Position numbers and translations under genes: made by a program. DNA of 64,000 nucleotides from Saprospiraceae bacterium (GTDB lineage: Bacteria; Bacteroidota; Bacteroidia; Chitinophagales; Saprospiraceae), in assembly GCA_016717145.1 (NCBI GenBank), contig JADKGD010000004.1, positions 62,001 through 126,000 on the forward strand. Reading direction: 5' to 3'. Positions within the stretch are counted from its first letter, which is position 1. Each line of letters starts with the position of its first letter. The notes under the pieces were generated by a model, which made no database searches, was not told the origin of the DNA, and saw only the letters and a list, made by a program, of their open reading frames with translations. Positions 8,448 through 19,200 of the stretch are shown one piece after another.

Positions 8448-9109
8448 TAAAGCCGTTATTTTATTGAATAATTTGTTCCCGGTCCAATCTCCATGTTTTT
8501 CTATTAGATTTTTTTCAACCAACTCTGTTAAGATTCTTTTTTTACTGTAGGACTTGGAATTCCAAGTTTACTTGCAATATCTCCAGATTTACATCCTGGT
8601 CGATTTCCTATGAATGTAATAATTGCTTTTTCACGCGGAGACAATTGCATTTCTATTCCACTTGTTTCGAGTTTTTGCATTAATTGTTCTTGAATGTTTT
8701 TCTAAGCATCAAGAAAGAAATTTCCCCAATCACTTACATTTTCATTTGGACGCTGTGATTGGCAACTTCTCAAAACTCTATAATATTCTGGTTTTCTGTT
8801 TTCAATTTCGTGTTCGAAACTTACATATTGAATCCAATTGTAACCATTTTTTAATAATAATAATGATGAAATTAACCTGCTTAATCTTCCATTTCCATCT
8901 TGAAAGGATGAATGCTTAAAAACTCATAAGTAAATAAAGCGCACTTTACTAACGGATGAGGAGATTTATCATTTACATACCAATCGACAAGATTTCTCAT
9001 TGCATCTTCTGTAGGAGATCCAGCTTCTGTTGTTTGAAACACTATTTGTTTTGTACCATCGGGTAGAGTGGCGTAAGCATCCGACCAACCGCATATTGCA
9101 AAGCCGCTA
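8445..9109 (-). pseudogene. Fic/DOC-family protein, 5' end removed by IS66 insertion, frameshifted
   Basis: The remaining part encodes a Fic domain, normally an AMP-transferase. The sequence runs TLPDGTKQIVFQTT, HPLVKCALFTYEFLSIHPF, then after a one-T deletion near 8903 QDGNGRLSRL. This completes the HPFxDGNGR active-site motif. The C-terminal half is a winged helix (LSPREKAIITFIGNRPGCKSGDIASKLGIPSPTVKKRI). There is a further out-of-frame patch at LDA*KN near 8700. The IS66 left end at about 9110 replaces the N-terminal region, including the inhibitory helix. The gene ends inside hairpin repeat copy 3. Confidence 0.8.
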
Positions 9110-9142
9110 GTTGACAGCGTACCTTTGTAAAAAAAATAAGCA

Positions 9143-9430
9143 ATGCGATACACTAAAGAGCAAATTGATCAGTGGATATCAGAATGGAATCAATCGGGAC
9201 AAAGCATCATTAAATATTGTGAAGGGAAGCCCTTTGACAAGAGTACATTTTATAATTGGCGTAAAAAGCTCATCTGGTCATCTGAAGTAGTCAAAAAGAC
9301 AGAAAATTTGTACCGGTTCAAGTCGCTCCTTCCTATATTCCACATGAGCATTCAGTATCCAAATGGGGTGAGAATAGATTTACATTCTCTGATGAGTATT
9401 GAAGATATCAGAGTCTTGAGTGGATGTTAG
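9143..9430 (+). CDS. tnpA: IS66 TnpA, helix-turn-helix accessory protein
   Basis: A 95-residue protein with the IS66 OrfA helix-turn-helix: IDQWISEWNQSGQSIIKYCEGKPFDKSTFYNWRKKL. In IS66 elements TnpA is needed with TnpB and TnpC for transposition. The stop TAG at 9428-9430 overlaps the tnpB start ATG at 9424, the coupled arrangement normal for this family. The C-terminal half (PIFHMSIQYPNGVRIDL) is the usual beta-rich end. The reading frame is intact. Confidence 0.85.
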   Translation: MRYTKEQIDQWISEWNQSGQSIIKYCEGKPFDKSTFYNWRKKLIWSSEVVKKTENLYRFKSLLPIFHMSIQYPNGVRIDLHSLMSIEDIRVLSGC

Positions 9431-9783
9431 GTTTTGGAGCACATCAAAGCTATTACATATACAATGGAGCGGTAGATATGCGTAAAGGGTATGATGGATT
9501 GAGCGGACTGGTACGCAATGAACTCGGAGCGGACCCGATGAATGGAGAAGTGTATATATTCTTCAATCGGAGCCGCCGGACTGTCAAATTGTTGGTATGG
9601 GATCGAGATGGTTTTGTGGTGTACAATAAGCGTCTGGAGCAGGGATGTTTCGAACAACTTAGTGACATCATTAAAGGCAAAACACTTGGTATCAGCTACC
9701 AGCATCTGATCATGTTGCTGAGTGGAATATCACTTATAGGCATGCACCAACGACCGCGATATGAGATAAGAAAAACAGGATAA
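9424..9783 (+). CDS. tnpB: IS66 TnpB (Orf2-like) accessory protein
   Basis: A 119-residue IS66 Orf2-family protein, near the family's normal length. Diagnostic segments are YNGAVDMRKGYDGLSGLV, GEVYIFFNRSRRTVKLLVWD and GFVVYNKRLEQGCFE. The C-terminus GISLIGMHQRPRYEIRKTG matches the usual end of the family. The exact role is unknown, but it is required for efficient transposition in characterised IS66 elements. It is translationally coupled to tnpA by a 7-base overlap. Confidence 0.88.
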   Translation: MLGFGAHQSYYIYNGAVDMRKGYDGLSGLVRNELGADPMNGEVYIFFNRSRRTVKLLVWDRDGFVVYNKRLEQGCFEQLSDIIKGKTLGISYQHLIMLLSGISLIGMHQRPRYEIRKTG

Positions 9784-9847
9784 ATTTGTAAAAAAAAAGT
9801 GGTTAAAACATTGTAATATAATCGTATAAATATAGTATTTTTATGCT

Positions 9848-11329
9848 ATGAATTACGAAGCGATTATAGCGCAGAAAGACAAAGAAATCCAGCAACAGGC
9901 AGCCAAGATCGAAGAGCTCGCCCACCAGATTACACTACTGCAAAAACTCATCTATGGTCGTAAATCTGAACGGTTCATAGCCAATGCAGATGGTGCACAA
10001 TTGAGTATCTTTGGAGAACAAGAAAACACTCAGGGAGATAGTTGAAACACAAAAGGAAACCATTACCTACGACAGGACAAAAAAGAAGAGTGACCACAAG
10101 GAAGACAGCTTTTAGCCGGGTGCGAGCACCTGCCTGTAGAAGAGATAATCATCGACACTGAACACGATTCAGCAGATATTCACATAGGAGACGAAATATC
10201 TGAAAAACTAGCCCATAAACCAGGCAAACTATATCGCATCAGATATATACGCCGCAAGTACAAAAAAGCAGGGCAAGATGCCATCATTATAGCTCCGCCT
10301 GTAGAAGAGCCCATATTAAAGTGCGAGGCAGACGTAAGTCTTCTGGCACATATTGTAGTCGCAAAATTTGTTGATCACCTGCCAGAATATCGACAACAAC
10401 AGATATTCAAACGCGAAGGTGTCATTATTGCGCCATCGACCATGAATGGATGGGTACACCAACTCAGCCCTTATATGAAGCTTATGGCTGAGTATATCAA
10501 AAAAACAAATACTGGATGCACCGTATATTCAGCAGGATGAAAGTACCATCAAAGTGATGGACAATAAGCACAAACAAGGTATCAACAAAGGCTATATGTG
10601 GGTCATGGCCTCAGTTCAATTGCAGTATGTTTGTTTTGAGTACCGGGACGGACGAGGCAGAGAAGGTCCGATGGATTCATTTAAAACATATAAAGGAGAC
10701 CTTCAAACTGACGCATATGAAGTATACAATATCATAGACAAAGCGTATGGACATATTAATCATTTTCATTGCTGGGCGCATGGTCGCAGGAAGTTTCACG
10801 AAGCCCTGGGCAATGACAAATTCCGGAGTGAGTACGCATTGACCTTCATTCGGAATCTGTATGAGATAGAACGTAAATGCAGGGAGGCAAACTATACGCA
10901 TGCCCAACGACAAGTTGAACGTCAGCAAGCCAAACCCATACTGCATCAGTTTAAAGAATGGATGGATAAAGAGTCACTCGTAGTGACTCCAAGATCACCT
11001 ATTGGGACAGCGATAGGATATATGATCAAGAGGTGGGACAAGTTTATTAAATATACGGATCATGGACACGTGGAGATAGATAACAATATCATAGAAAATG
11101 CCATCAGGCCTCTGGCATTAGGACGCAAAACTATCTCTTTGCCGGACATCATGATGCCGCCATCAATATTGGATATTATTACACTATATTCGGAACTTGT
11201 AAAGCATTGGGCGTAAAACCCGTATGATTACATAGTTTGGTATCTCTCCAAAGTACCTTCCTAAAAACACTAGAAATAGCTCAGTTAGCTCCCGATTCAT
11301 TTAAAAAATCACTCAATGTGAACACGTAG
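9848..11329 (+). pseudogene. tnpC: IS66 TnpC transposase, several frameshifts
   Basis: A DDE transposase that is recognisable over its whole length but interrupted by at least five indels. The N-terminal coiled coil (KDKEIQQQAAKIEELAHQ) and LIYGRKSERF run to about 10030. Next come LPVEEIIIDTEHDSADIHIG, YIRRKYKKAG and FVDHLPEYRQQQIFKREG, then after an extra A near 10505 QDESTIKVMDNKHKQGINKGYMW. HCWAHGRRKFHEAL and VEIDNNIIENAIRPLALGRK carry catalytic positions. A missing A near 11133 should give YLFAGHHDAAINIGYYYT. The end is LAPDSFKKSLNVNT. It is inactive as written. If the indels are sequencing errors the element could be functional. Confidence 0.82.
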
Positions 11330-11435
11330 TTTGTCGAATGCTTACGGTAATTTTGTCACACGTAAACGGATAGGACCACCATATTATCAGGGGGGTCAGT
11401 ATCACCAGAATATCCACTTTAACCTAAAATCTGTA

Positions 11436-12044
11436 TTAAACCTTTTCCCATTCTATTTCTACAATGATTTCATTTCGTCTGTTCGTAACCTGATAAGGGG
11501 GATTATACCCTAAATACTTATATTTTCCTATAGCTTTTATTTTGTTATCAAAAAGTAGTTTTTTCAGTTTTTCGGTATGGAAACTGATGTCTTCGTCAGA
11601 AGCAAAACCACCGAATCTTATGGCCGCTACAACTTCAGGAGCGCTTTTGTGAATAATAATGTTGGAATCATTGGGTAATGGTAAAGTGCTTTTATCATAT
11701 TGGGATGGCATTACAAATGACATTGTCGATTTATTTTGACTGATGTCCATGTGAACAGGAGAAGTCATAGAGATTTGTTTAGATGCCTGATTTCCACCAA
11801 AAATATAACCGGCAAGTTTACGAAATCCTGACCCTGAAACTTCTTTGTATGTTTTTGATTCCATAGTTACACTAGCCATTACCACTTCAGGATAAAACCT
11901 GATCTCAAACTCATCGAATGTTTTAATTGTTGTATACTTTTGTTCTTCAGTATTTGAAGTCGCCATATTGACATATATTTGAAAACAAATAAAAAGAAAA
12001 CTTAAGACAATAGCAGTGAACAGAAATATTTTCATTTTTCTCAA
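11436..12044 (-). CDS. SOUL-family haem-binding protein
   Basis: A 202-residue protein with one N-terminal hydrophobic segment (IFLFTAIVLSFLFICFQIYV), acting as a signal anchor or signal peptide. The SOUL domain follows: YTTIKTFDEFEIRFYPEVVMASV, GFRKLAGYIFGGNQ, ISMTSPV and MSFVMPSQY. The IxMTSPV and FVMP segments are the strongest family marks. The C-terminus KYLGYNPPYQVTNRRNEI is the usual end. SOUL proteins bind haem or related tetrapyrroles; the role in bacteria is unclear. The gene stands alone, convergent with the IS66 element and divergent from the M3 peptidase gene. Confidence 0.88.
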   Translation of the reverse strand: MRKMKIFLFTAIVLSFLFICFQIYVNMATSNTEEQKYTTIKTFDEFEIRFYPEVVMASVTMESKTYKEVSGSGFRKLAGYIFGGNQASKQISMTSPVHMDISQNKSTMSFVMPSQYDKSTLPLPNDSNIIIHKSAPEVVAAIRFGGFASDEDISFHTEKLKKLLFDNKIKAIGKYKYLGYNPPYQVTNRRNEIIVEIEWEKV

Positions 12045-12342
12045 TGGTTTATTGTTTTGTAATATGAATTTGACTTTTAATAATCTACACCAAATAAATT
12101 TTTTAGCGTTTAGTTCAAAAATAGATCAAAATTATTGTTAACTGTGGAGTTCTCTTTGATTAAAAATTTAAATCAAACCTAGTTTATCCACACGTAGGTA
12201 GTTGATATTAATGCTCCTTTTTTTGAATCACTTTCTAAAAATCTTTATTCTGAAGATCAGCATTTAATTTCTTTAGTTTATATTCAAAAGCATTATTTCA
12301 ATCGTTTTTGGATAGTATGTCATCTTTATTGTTTTATTTTGT

Positions 12343-14523
12343 ATGATAATTCAAAACCTTAATAAAATGGTAAAAATCGTGAAATTTTATGCTCATTTTA
12401 CACTCCTCTCCTTCGTTTCCATAATACTTGTAACAGGCTGTAAATCAAAAACATCGGAAGTATCGAATGATGGCCCTGGAATGGAAAACCCATTACTGGC
12501 GCCCTGGATTGATCTCTATGGTGGAGTGCCACCACTCGACAAGATCAAATTTTCAGATTTCAAACCTGCGCTAATGAATGCTATGGCTGAAGATAGTGTG
12601 GAAATTGCCAAAATTACATCAAATACGGAAGCACCCACTTTTGAAAATACCGTTGCTGCCATGGAATTGACAGGTAGTACACTTAGCAGGGTTATCAATC
12701 TGTACTACGTCTGGAGTTCGAATCTTAACACACCCGAATTTCAGGCTGTGGATACAGAAATGGGACCTAAGATAGCTGCTTTTTATGACAAAATTAATCA
12801 AAATGAAGCCCTGTTCAAGCGCATCGAAACGGTGTATAACAGTACAGACAAAAAAAACCTGAATGCCGAACAACAACGATTGGTATGGAAATATTATAAT
12901 GACTTTGTTTATTATGGTGCAAAATTGGATGTCGGGAGCAAAAAAAAGGTAGCAGACATAAACCAAAAATTGGCTTCTCTTAATACTAAATTCAGTCAGA
13001 ATTTGTTGGCTGATGAAGGGCTTTTTCTGGAGTTAAATGAAAAAGAAGCAAGTGCTTTACCAGCAGATGTAAAGGAAGCATGCGCTCAGATGGCCAAAAA
13101 TAAAAATAAGACGGGATGGTTAGTAGCCAATACAAGGTCATCAATCGAGCCCTTCCTGACCTACTGTACGGACAGGTCACTTCGTGAAAAAGCCTGGAAA
13201 ATGTTCATAAATCGTGGTGATAATGGCAATGCAACAGATAATAATAGTTTGATAACGCAGATATTGGCATTAAGAGCTGAAAGAGCCAAATTGTATGGTT
13301 TCCCTACTCACGCACACTGGAGATTGAGCAACAAAATGGCCAAAACACCTGAAAAAGCTATGGACCTGCTCATGGCAGTCTGGAAGCCTGCAGTAGCGCG
13401 TGTTGGAGAAGAAGTAAGTAATATGCAAAAACTGTCAGATAAAGAAAAGGCAGGTATTAAAATAGAACCGTGGGATTATCGCTATTATGCAGAAAAAGTC
13501 CGAAAAGCGACTTATGACCTGGATGAGAATGAGGTTAAACCCTATCTGCAACTGGAAAAGATGCGTGAAGGTATGTTTTGGATGGCGGGTGAATTATTTA
13601 ACTTCGATTTCAAACAGATCACTGATGTCCCTGTATTTCATCCTGATGTCCGGGTATGGCAGGTTTTAGATAAAACCACTGGAAAACAAATTGGACTTTG
13701 GTATTTTGATCCCTATGCCCGCGAAGGTAAACGTTCAGGAGCATGGATGACTGCATACCGCGAACAAAGCAGGAATAATGGAGAGGTGGCGACAATCGTT
13801 TCCAATAATTCCAACTTTATTAAAGGAAAAGAAGGCGAACCGGTTTTGATTTCATGGGAAGACGCAACTACGTTATTTCATGAATTTGGACATGCGCTGC
13901 ATGGACTTTGCTCTAATGTTACTTATCCTAAGTTGAGTGGTACCAATGTCGCTACGGATTATGTGGAGTTTCCTTCACAGATACTGGAGCGTTGGCTAGC
14001 TACACCTGAGATATTAAATAAATTTGCTTTACATTATAAAACCGGTGTGCCAATACCACAGGACCTGGTCAAACGAATAGAAAAAGCTTCAACATTTAAT
14101 CAGGGCTTTACCACGGTAGAATATCTGGCAAGTGCGCTGATAGATATGAAACTGCATTTGGCTGGTGCTCAAAACATTGATGCAGACGCTTTTGAAAAAA
14201 ATGAATTGGCAAAACTTGGCATGCCAAAAGAAATGGTCATGCGACACCGTACACCGCAATTTGCACACATATTTGCGGATGACGGTTACTCTGCAGGATA
14301 TTATAGTTACTTGTGGTCTGACGTACATAGTGCAGATGCGTATGAAGCATTTACAGAAGCAGGAGGGCCTTATGACAAAGTTGTGGGCAAACGTTTGCTT
14401 GATCATGTATTTAGTGTAGGCGGCACAGTGGATGAAGCTGAAGGATACAAGGCATTTAGAGGTAAGGAGCCTTCTGTAGCAGCCCTCATGCATAATCGGG
14501 GTTTTCCATATACTGGAAAATAA
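12343..14523 (+). CDS. M3-family zinc metallopeptidase (Dcp/oligopeptidase-like) lipoprotein
   Basis: A 726-residue peptidyl-dipeptidase/oligopeptidase-type enzyme with full family length. The zinc site is HEFGH at residues 513-517 (FHEFGHALHG), with the third ligand expected in the downstream segment DYVEFPSQILERW. A lipobox (ILVTGC) early in the protein suggests a lipoprotein anchored in the outer membrane or periplasm, and maturation would leave Cys as residue 1. Start choice: ATG at 12343 is given, but ATG 12367 would give a more typical signal peptide (MVKIVKFYAHFTLL). M3 enzymes trim short oligopeptides, which fits the other peptidases in this window. It is followed by a clear terminator. 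Confidence 0.92.
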   Translation: MIIQNLNKMVKIVKFYAHFTLLSFVSIILVTGCKSKTSEVSNDGPGMENPLLAPWIDLYGGVPPLDKIKFSDFKPALMNAMAEDSVEIAKITSNTEAPTFENTVAAMELTGSTLSRVINLYYVWSSNLNTPEFQAVDTEMGPKIAAFYDKINQNEALFKRIETVYNSTDKKNLNAEQQRLVWKYYNDFVYYGAKLDVGSKKKVADINQKLASLNTKFSQNLLADEGLFLELNEKEASALPADVKEACAQMAKNKNKTGWLVANTRSSIEPFLTYCTDRSLREKAWKMFINRGDNGNATDNNSLITQILALRAERAKLYGFPTHAHWRLSNKMAKTPEKAMDLLMAVWKPAVARVGEEVSNMQKLSDKEKAGIKIEPWDYRYYAEKVRKATYDLDENEVKPYLQLEKMREGMFWMAGELFNFDFKQITDVPVFHPDVRVWQVLDKTTGKQIGLWYFDPYAREGKRSGAWMTAYREQSRNNGEVATIVSNNSNFIKGKEGEPVLISWEDATTLFHEFGHALHGLCSNVTYPKLSGTNVATDYVEFPSQILERWLATPEILNKFALHYKTGVPIPQDLVKRIEKASTFNQGFTTVEYLASALIDMKLHLAGAQNIDADAFEKNELAKLGMPKEMVMRHRTPQFAHIFADDGYSAGYYSYLWSDVHSADAYEAFTEAGGPYDKVVGKRLLDHVFSVGGTVDEAEGYKAFRGKEPSVAALMHNRGFPYTGK

Positions 14524-14544
14524 TATTTTGTAAAATACATCCAG

Positions 14545-14574
14545 GGTCACAATGTAATCATTGTGGCCTTTTTT
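14545..14574 (+). terminator. Rho-independent terminator after the M3 peptidase gene
   Basis: The stem GGTCACAATG / CATTGTGGCC has 10 pairs including one G-U, a TAAT loop and then six T residues. It starts 22 bases after the stop codon. Confidence 0.85.
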
Positions 14575-14715
14575 ATGATGGCGTAGCATTATAAAAAATA
14601 ATAATTAGTCAGGGTTGGTTTTTATGATGTGGGCAATCTTTTTAAATAAATATTTCCATTTCATGAATTATGTATATTTTTGGTATTAATATACCCTAAT
14701 GAAACACCATTCCCT

Positions 14716-15828
14716 ATGAAAGATAATAATAACGGCCAACGATTGTACTCACTGGACGCTTTGCGTGGTTTTGACATGTTTTGGATCATGGGTGCTGAAG
14801 AAATTTTTCATAAGCTGGCAGAAATCAACCAAACTCCTTTTTTTAATGCGCTTTCAAACCAATTTCATCACCCGGCATGGCATGGCTTTGCATTTTATGA
14901 TTTGATCTTTCCTTTGTTTCTTTTTTTGGCCGGTGTAGCTACACCTTATTCCATAGGACTTCAATTGGAAAAAGGAACATCTAAAAAATCCTTATTATTT
15001 CGCGTTATTAAAAGGGGGATGATTTTGGTACTTCTGGGAATTATTTATAACAATGGACTGAAAATTATCCCGTGGAGTGACATTCGGTTTGCCAGCGTGC
15101 TGGGACGTATCGGACTCGCCTACATGTTTGCCAACATCATTTATCTGTATACTAAACAAAGAGGACAAATCATATGGTTTGTGTCACTGCTCATTGGTTA
15201 TTGGCTATTATTGGCATTTAACGCAGCACCCGGGCATGCTATGGGAGATTTGACGATGGAAGGCAATTTTGCTTCATACATAGATACTTTAATTATCCCC
15301 GGTAAATTATATCTTGGTGTCCATGATCCTGAAGATATTGTATCAACTATTCCTGCTATTTCCACTGCACTTCTTGGCATATTGGCAGGGAATATGTTAA
15401 AAAGCGCACCCATCGAAAAGCGGCGTGAAATAGTCATACGGTTTTTAGTTTATGGCGTTTTGCTTATTATTACTGCTCAAGCATGGAACCTGATTTTCCC
15501 AATAAATAAAAACCTTTGGACCAGTTCTTTTACATTGCAATGTGGAGGATTGAGTATGATCTTACTGGCTGTTTTTTATTACATTATAGATATCCTTGGC
15601 TATACAAAATGGGCGTTTTTCTTTAAAGTAATAGGGATGAACTCCATATTGATTTATTTATCAGGTGTATTTATTGATTGGTCCTACACAACAAATGCTT
15701 TATTCCAATGGTTGGGTCAAATAGTAGGCGAGCCTTATAATGTTGTTGTTTTAGTAGTTTGTAGTTTAGTTGTTCAATGGTGCTTTTTGTATGTGCTTTA
15801 TAAAAAAGGTATCTTTTTAAGGGTTTGA
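14716..15828 (+). CDS. Membrane acyltransferase, heparan-alpha-glucosaminide N-acetyltransferase-like (DUF5009)
   Basis: A 370-residue polytopic protein with about ten hydrophobic segments. The N-terminal motif LYSLDALRGFDMFWIMG and the following FAFYDLIFPLFLFLAGVATPYS are typical of the Bacteroidota family related to NagX and lysosomal HGSNAT, which move acetyl groups across the membrane to amino sugars. The His- and Asp-bearing N-terminal loops are present. A TTG at 14680 would extend the frame, but ATG 14716 begins directly before the conserved motif and is preferred. The acceptor sugar is unknown. The gene is isolated downstream of a terminator. Confidence 0.85.
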   Translation: MKDNNNGQRLYSLDALRGFDMFWIMGAEEIFHKLAEINQTPFFNALSNQFHHPAWHGFAFYDLIFPLFLFLAGVATPYSIGLQLEKGTSKKSLLFRVIKRGMILVLLGIIYNNGLKIIPWSDIRFASVLGRIGLAYMFANIIYLYTKQRGQIIWFVSLLIGYWLLLAFNAAPGHAMGDLTMEGNFASYIDTLIIPGKLYLGVHDPEDIVSTIPAISTALLGILAGNMLKSAPIEKRREIVIRFLVYGVLLIITAQAWNLIFPINKNLWTSSFTLQCGGLSMILLAVFYYIIDILGYTKWAFFFKVIGMNSILIYLSGVFIDWSYTTNALFQWLGQIVGEPYNVVVLVVCSLVVQWCFLYVLYKKGIFLRV

Positions 15829-16249
15829 TACTGCTTTATTTTCAAGTTAACATCCATTTTACATCATAAATCTGTCAGACTTAAAACATGTAGTCAAAAA
15901 AGCGGAATCGGAAGTATTTTACTTTTATTTGTGTGGTCAAATGGAAACAAAATTTTACGAAATCACAATTTGTCAGGTGATAATAAGAAGCCTGCATTAC
16001 TTTTAACAGGTCGCACAATGTTGTTTTATATTGTTTCGTCATTAACTTCTTGTCTTGTAAATGCTTTACAGATCATTTATTTATAGATAGAAGAAAAATA
16101 CAGACAATAAATAAACATTTATATTGTCAAATATAAGACCATGATGTATTAATGTTGTATTCGCTAAAGGTGTGAATGATAACATTTTGACTACGTTTGC
16201 TTAATTTATAATGTAATCTTATTTAGTTATTCAGCAAAGCCACATATTA
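15829..16249. other. Gap before the Cys-rich repeat protein gene
   Basis: No protein-like ORF on either strand. The stretch is AT-rich and presumably carries the promoter of the gene at 16250. I see no convincing promoter or hairpin. Confidence 0.45.
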
Positions 16250-19200
16250 ATGTTGAAGTATATTAGTCTATTTCTTATTCTAATTCAAACGAATTTATCT
16301 TATAGTCAGGTGATAATCCAGGATCAGACTGATGCGACGATAGGTTTAGACAGAAAAATTGGAACATGGGAAGTACAGTTTTCCATAGTCAAGGATATGC
16401 ACATGATTTTACCTTGCCGGCCAGCATGGGACCCTGTCAAAAGATTACAAATATAAACGTCTCAGTAAATATTACAAGTTATGTCAATAATAGCCCTGCT
16501 GGTTGCACTCCCGGCGCAGTATATTTAAACCAATATTACGGTTGTGGCCTTTATTCCGGTGGCGCCTCTTGCTCGGTAAGTAATTTGATTGGTGAACCAA
16601 ACTATCCTCCAGGCAGTATTGTAGGTACTTATAATTTTACTTATAATTGCCCATTAAATGGGTCCGGGCTTGAAGCTGATTTTGGAGGTAACTTGAGTGT
16701 AGATATTATACCTACATATACACCTGGTTGTGCACCCAATTGGAATCAAGCAATAAGTCTTGGATATATTGTGTACGAGTATACGATTACAGTTACTGTT
16801 ACTGTGCAAAATATAAACTGTAGTGGCACAGGATGTCTAGCAGGTAAAACTGTAGGGCCTTGCGATGACGGAAACCCTTGTACGATAAATGATATGCAAA
16901 CTACACTGGATTGTGATGGCAGCGTTTGTGTGCCGTGTGCTGGAATGCCGGCAGTGCCTTCGTGTACCAGTACATCAATCATAGCATGTAATGACGGCAA
17001 TCCATGTACAATCAATGACATGCAAACCGTAGAAAGTTGTAACAATAGCATTGTGTGTGGACCTTGTTTAGGTACACTTGTAGCTTGTTCCACGGCAGGC
17101 CAAACGAGTATAGTCACGTGTGACGATGGCAATGTTTGTACCATCAATGATATGCAAACTATTCTGACATGTGATGGATCAATCTGTGTACCTTGTATGG
17201 GTACGCTGGTAGCTTGTTCCACTTCAGGCCAAACGAGTAATGTCACGTGTGACGATGGCAATGTTTGTACCATCAATGATATGCAAACTATTCTGACCTG
17301 TGATGGATCAATCTGTGTACCATGTACGGGTACCCTGGTTGCTTGTTCCACTTCAGGCCAAACGAGCATAGTCACGTGTAATGATGGAAATCCATGTACC
17401 ATAAATGATATGCAAACTATCCTGACTTGTAATGGATCAATTTGTGTACCATGTAATGGTACGCCGGTAGCTTGTTCCACATCAGGCCAAACAAGTATTG
17501 TCACGTGTGATGATAACGATCCATGTACCATCAATGATATGGAAACAATCCTGACTTGTGATGGATCTATCTGTGTACCATGTATGGGTACTTTGATTTC
17601 TTCTTGTACAAATACTATTTCTTTACCTTGCAATGATGGCGATCCTTGTACCATCAATGACACAAAAACGGTTGAGGATTGTGATAATAATATAATATGT
17701 ATCCCATGTGCAGGAACCCCAATTCTTTTATGTACCAATACCATGTCCGTACCCTGTAATGATGGAAATGCTTGTACTATAAATGATATGCAAGTTGTGG
17801 AAAGTTGCAATAATAGTAACATCTGTGTCCCATGCGCAGGAACTCCTACAAATTGTACTACGGGTTCCACATCTGTTGTGGCTTGTGATGATGGTAATCC
17901 ATGTACCCTCAATGATGCGCAAACGATTCTGAATTGTGATGGAAGTATCTGTATTCCTTGTATGGGCATATTGCAGACCTGTTCAACCGGGGCAGTAACT
18001 ATACAACCATGCAATGATGGAAATGCTAATACTTTAAATGATGTTCAAACAATATTAAATTGTGATGGTAGTATATGTATACCTTGTCAGGGAATATCTC
18101 AAGCATGTCTTACGGGAGCCACTACTGTTCAAATGTGCAACGATGGTAATCCATGTACCATTGATGATATGGAAACCATCCTGAATAGTGATGGAAGTAT
18201 TTGTTTGGCATGTGCAGGAATACAAGTTCCATCGTGTACAAATACCATTTCTTTACCATGTAATGACGGTGACCCTTGCACTATAAATGATGTACAAGGT
18301 GTGGAATCATGCAATAATAATATCATTTGTGTACCATGCGCAGGTACTATTGCGACTTGTGCCACAGGTCCAAGCAGTATCATAAACTGTAATGATGGCA
18401 ATACTTGTACGATTAATGATGTGCAAACCATATTAGATTGTGATGGTAGTATTTGTATACCTTGCATGGGCATGTTACAGACCTGTTCTAACGGAGCAAC
18501 AACATTACAACCTTGTAATGACGGTGATTCAAATACTATAAATGATGTAATAACTATTTTAAATTGTGATGGTAGTATATGTCTTCCATGTAAGGGCACA
18601 AATGATGGTTGTGCTTCAGGCGCCACGACCATCCAAGCTTGTAATGATGGTGATCCATGTACCATAAATGACATGGAAACCATTTTAAACAGTGATGGGA
18701 GTCTGTGTATTCCTTGTATGGGTACTGTAGTGCCATCATGTACAAATACGGTTATGTTGTCTTGCAATGATAATAACCCTAGTACCATAAAATGATATGC
18801 AGGAGTAGAAGTATGTGACAATAGCATCATCTGCATTCCATGTGCCGGTACTCAGGTACCATCATGTACAAATACGGTTATGTTGTTTGCAATGATAATA
18901 ACCCTTGTACCATAAATGATATGCAGGGAGTAGAAGTATGTGACAATAGTATCATCTGCATTCCATGTGCCGGTACTCAGGTACCATTATGTACAAATAC
19001 GGTTATGTTGTCTTGCAATGATAATAACCCTTGTACCATAAATGATATGCAGGGAGTAGAAGTATGTGACAATAGCATCATCTGCATTCCATGTGCCGGT
19101 ACTCAGGTACCATCATGTACTAATACAGTTATGTTACCTTGTAATGATGGCAACCCTTGTACCATAAATGATATGCAGGGAGTAGAAATATGTGACAATA

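Larger units (their letters stand above)
9110..11362 (+). mobile_element. IS66-family insertion sequence
   Basis: The element carries the typical IS66 order tnpA (9143-9430), tnpB (9424-9783) and tnpC (9848-11329, frameshifted). Likely ends are GTTGACAGCGTACC near 9110-9123 and, inverted, GTGTGACA...TTACC near 11346-11362. These share TGACA and TACC cores and are imperfect. I cannot define the 8-bp target duplication, and the fic 5' part is not found on the right side, so the insertion was accompanied by deletion or the element's true borders differ. It interrupts fic on the left and adjoins the SOUL gene on the right. Confidence 0.8.

Noticed and set aside
9848..11329. Programmed ribosomal frameshifting in tnpC
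   Set aside because: At least five shifts in both directions would be needed, without a single slippery site; IS66 tnpC is normally one frame.
12619..12966. Minus-strand ORFs opposite the M3 peptidase gene (also 14089-14589)
   Set aside because: Shadows of a long, intact, motif-confirmed gene.
16746..18014. 422-residue minus-strand ORF opposite the Cys-rich repeats (and the ORFs at 18129-18836 and 19103-19513)
   Set aside because: Repeated shadow of the tandem units. The sense strand has clear signal peptide, repeat and sorting domains, and the antisense translation merely repeats a fixed string with no family features.
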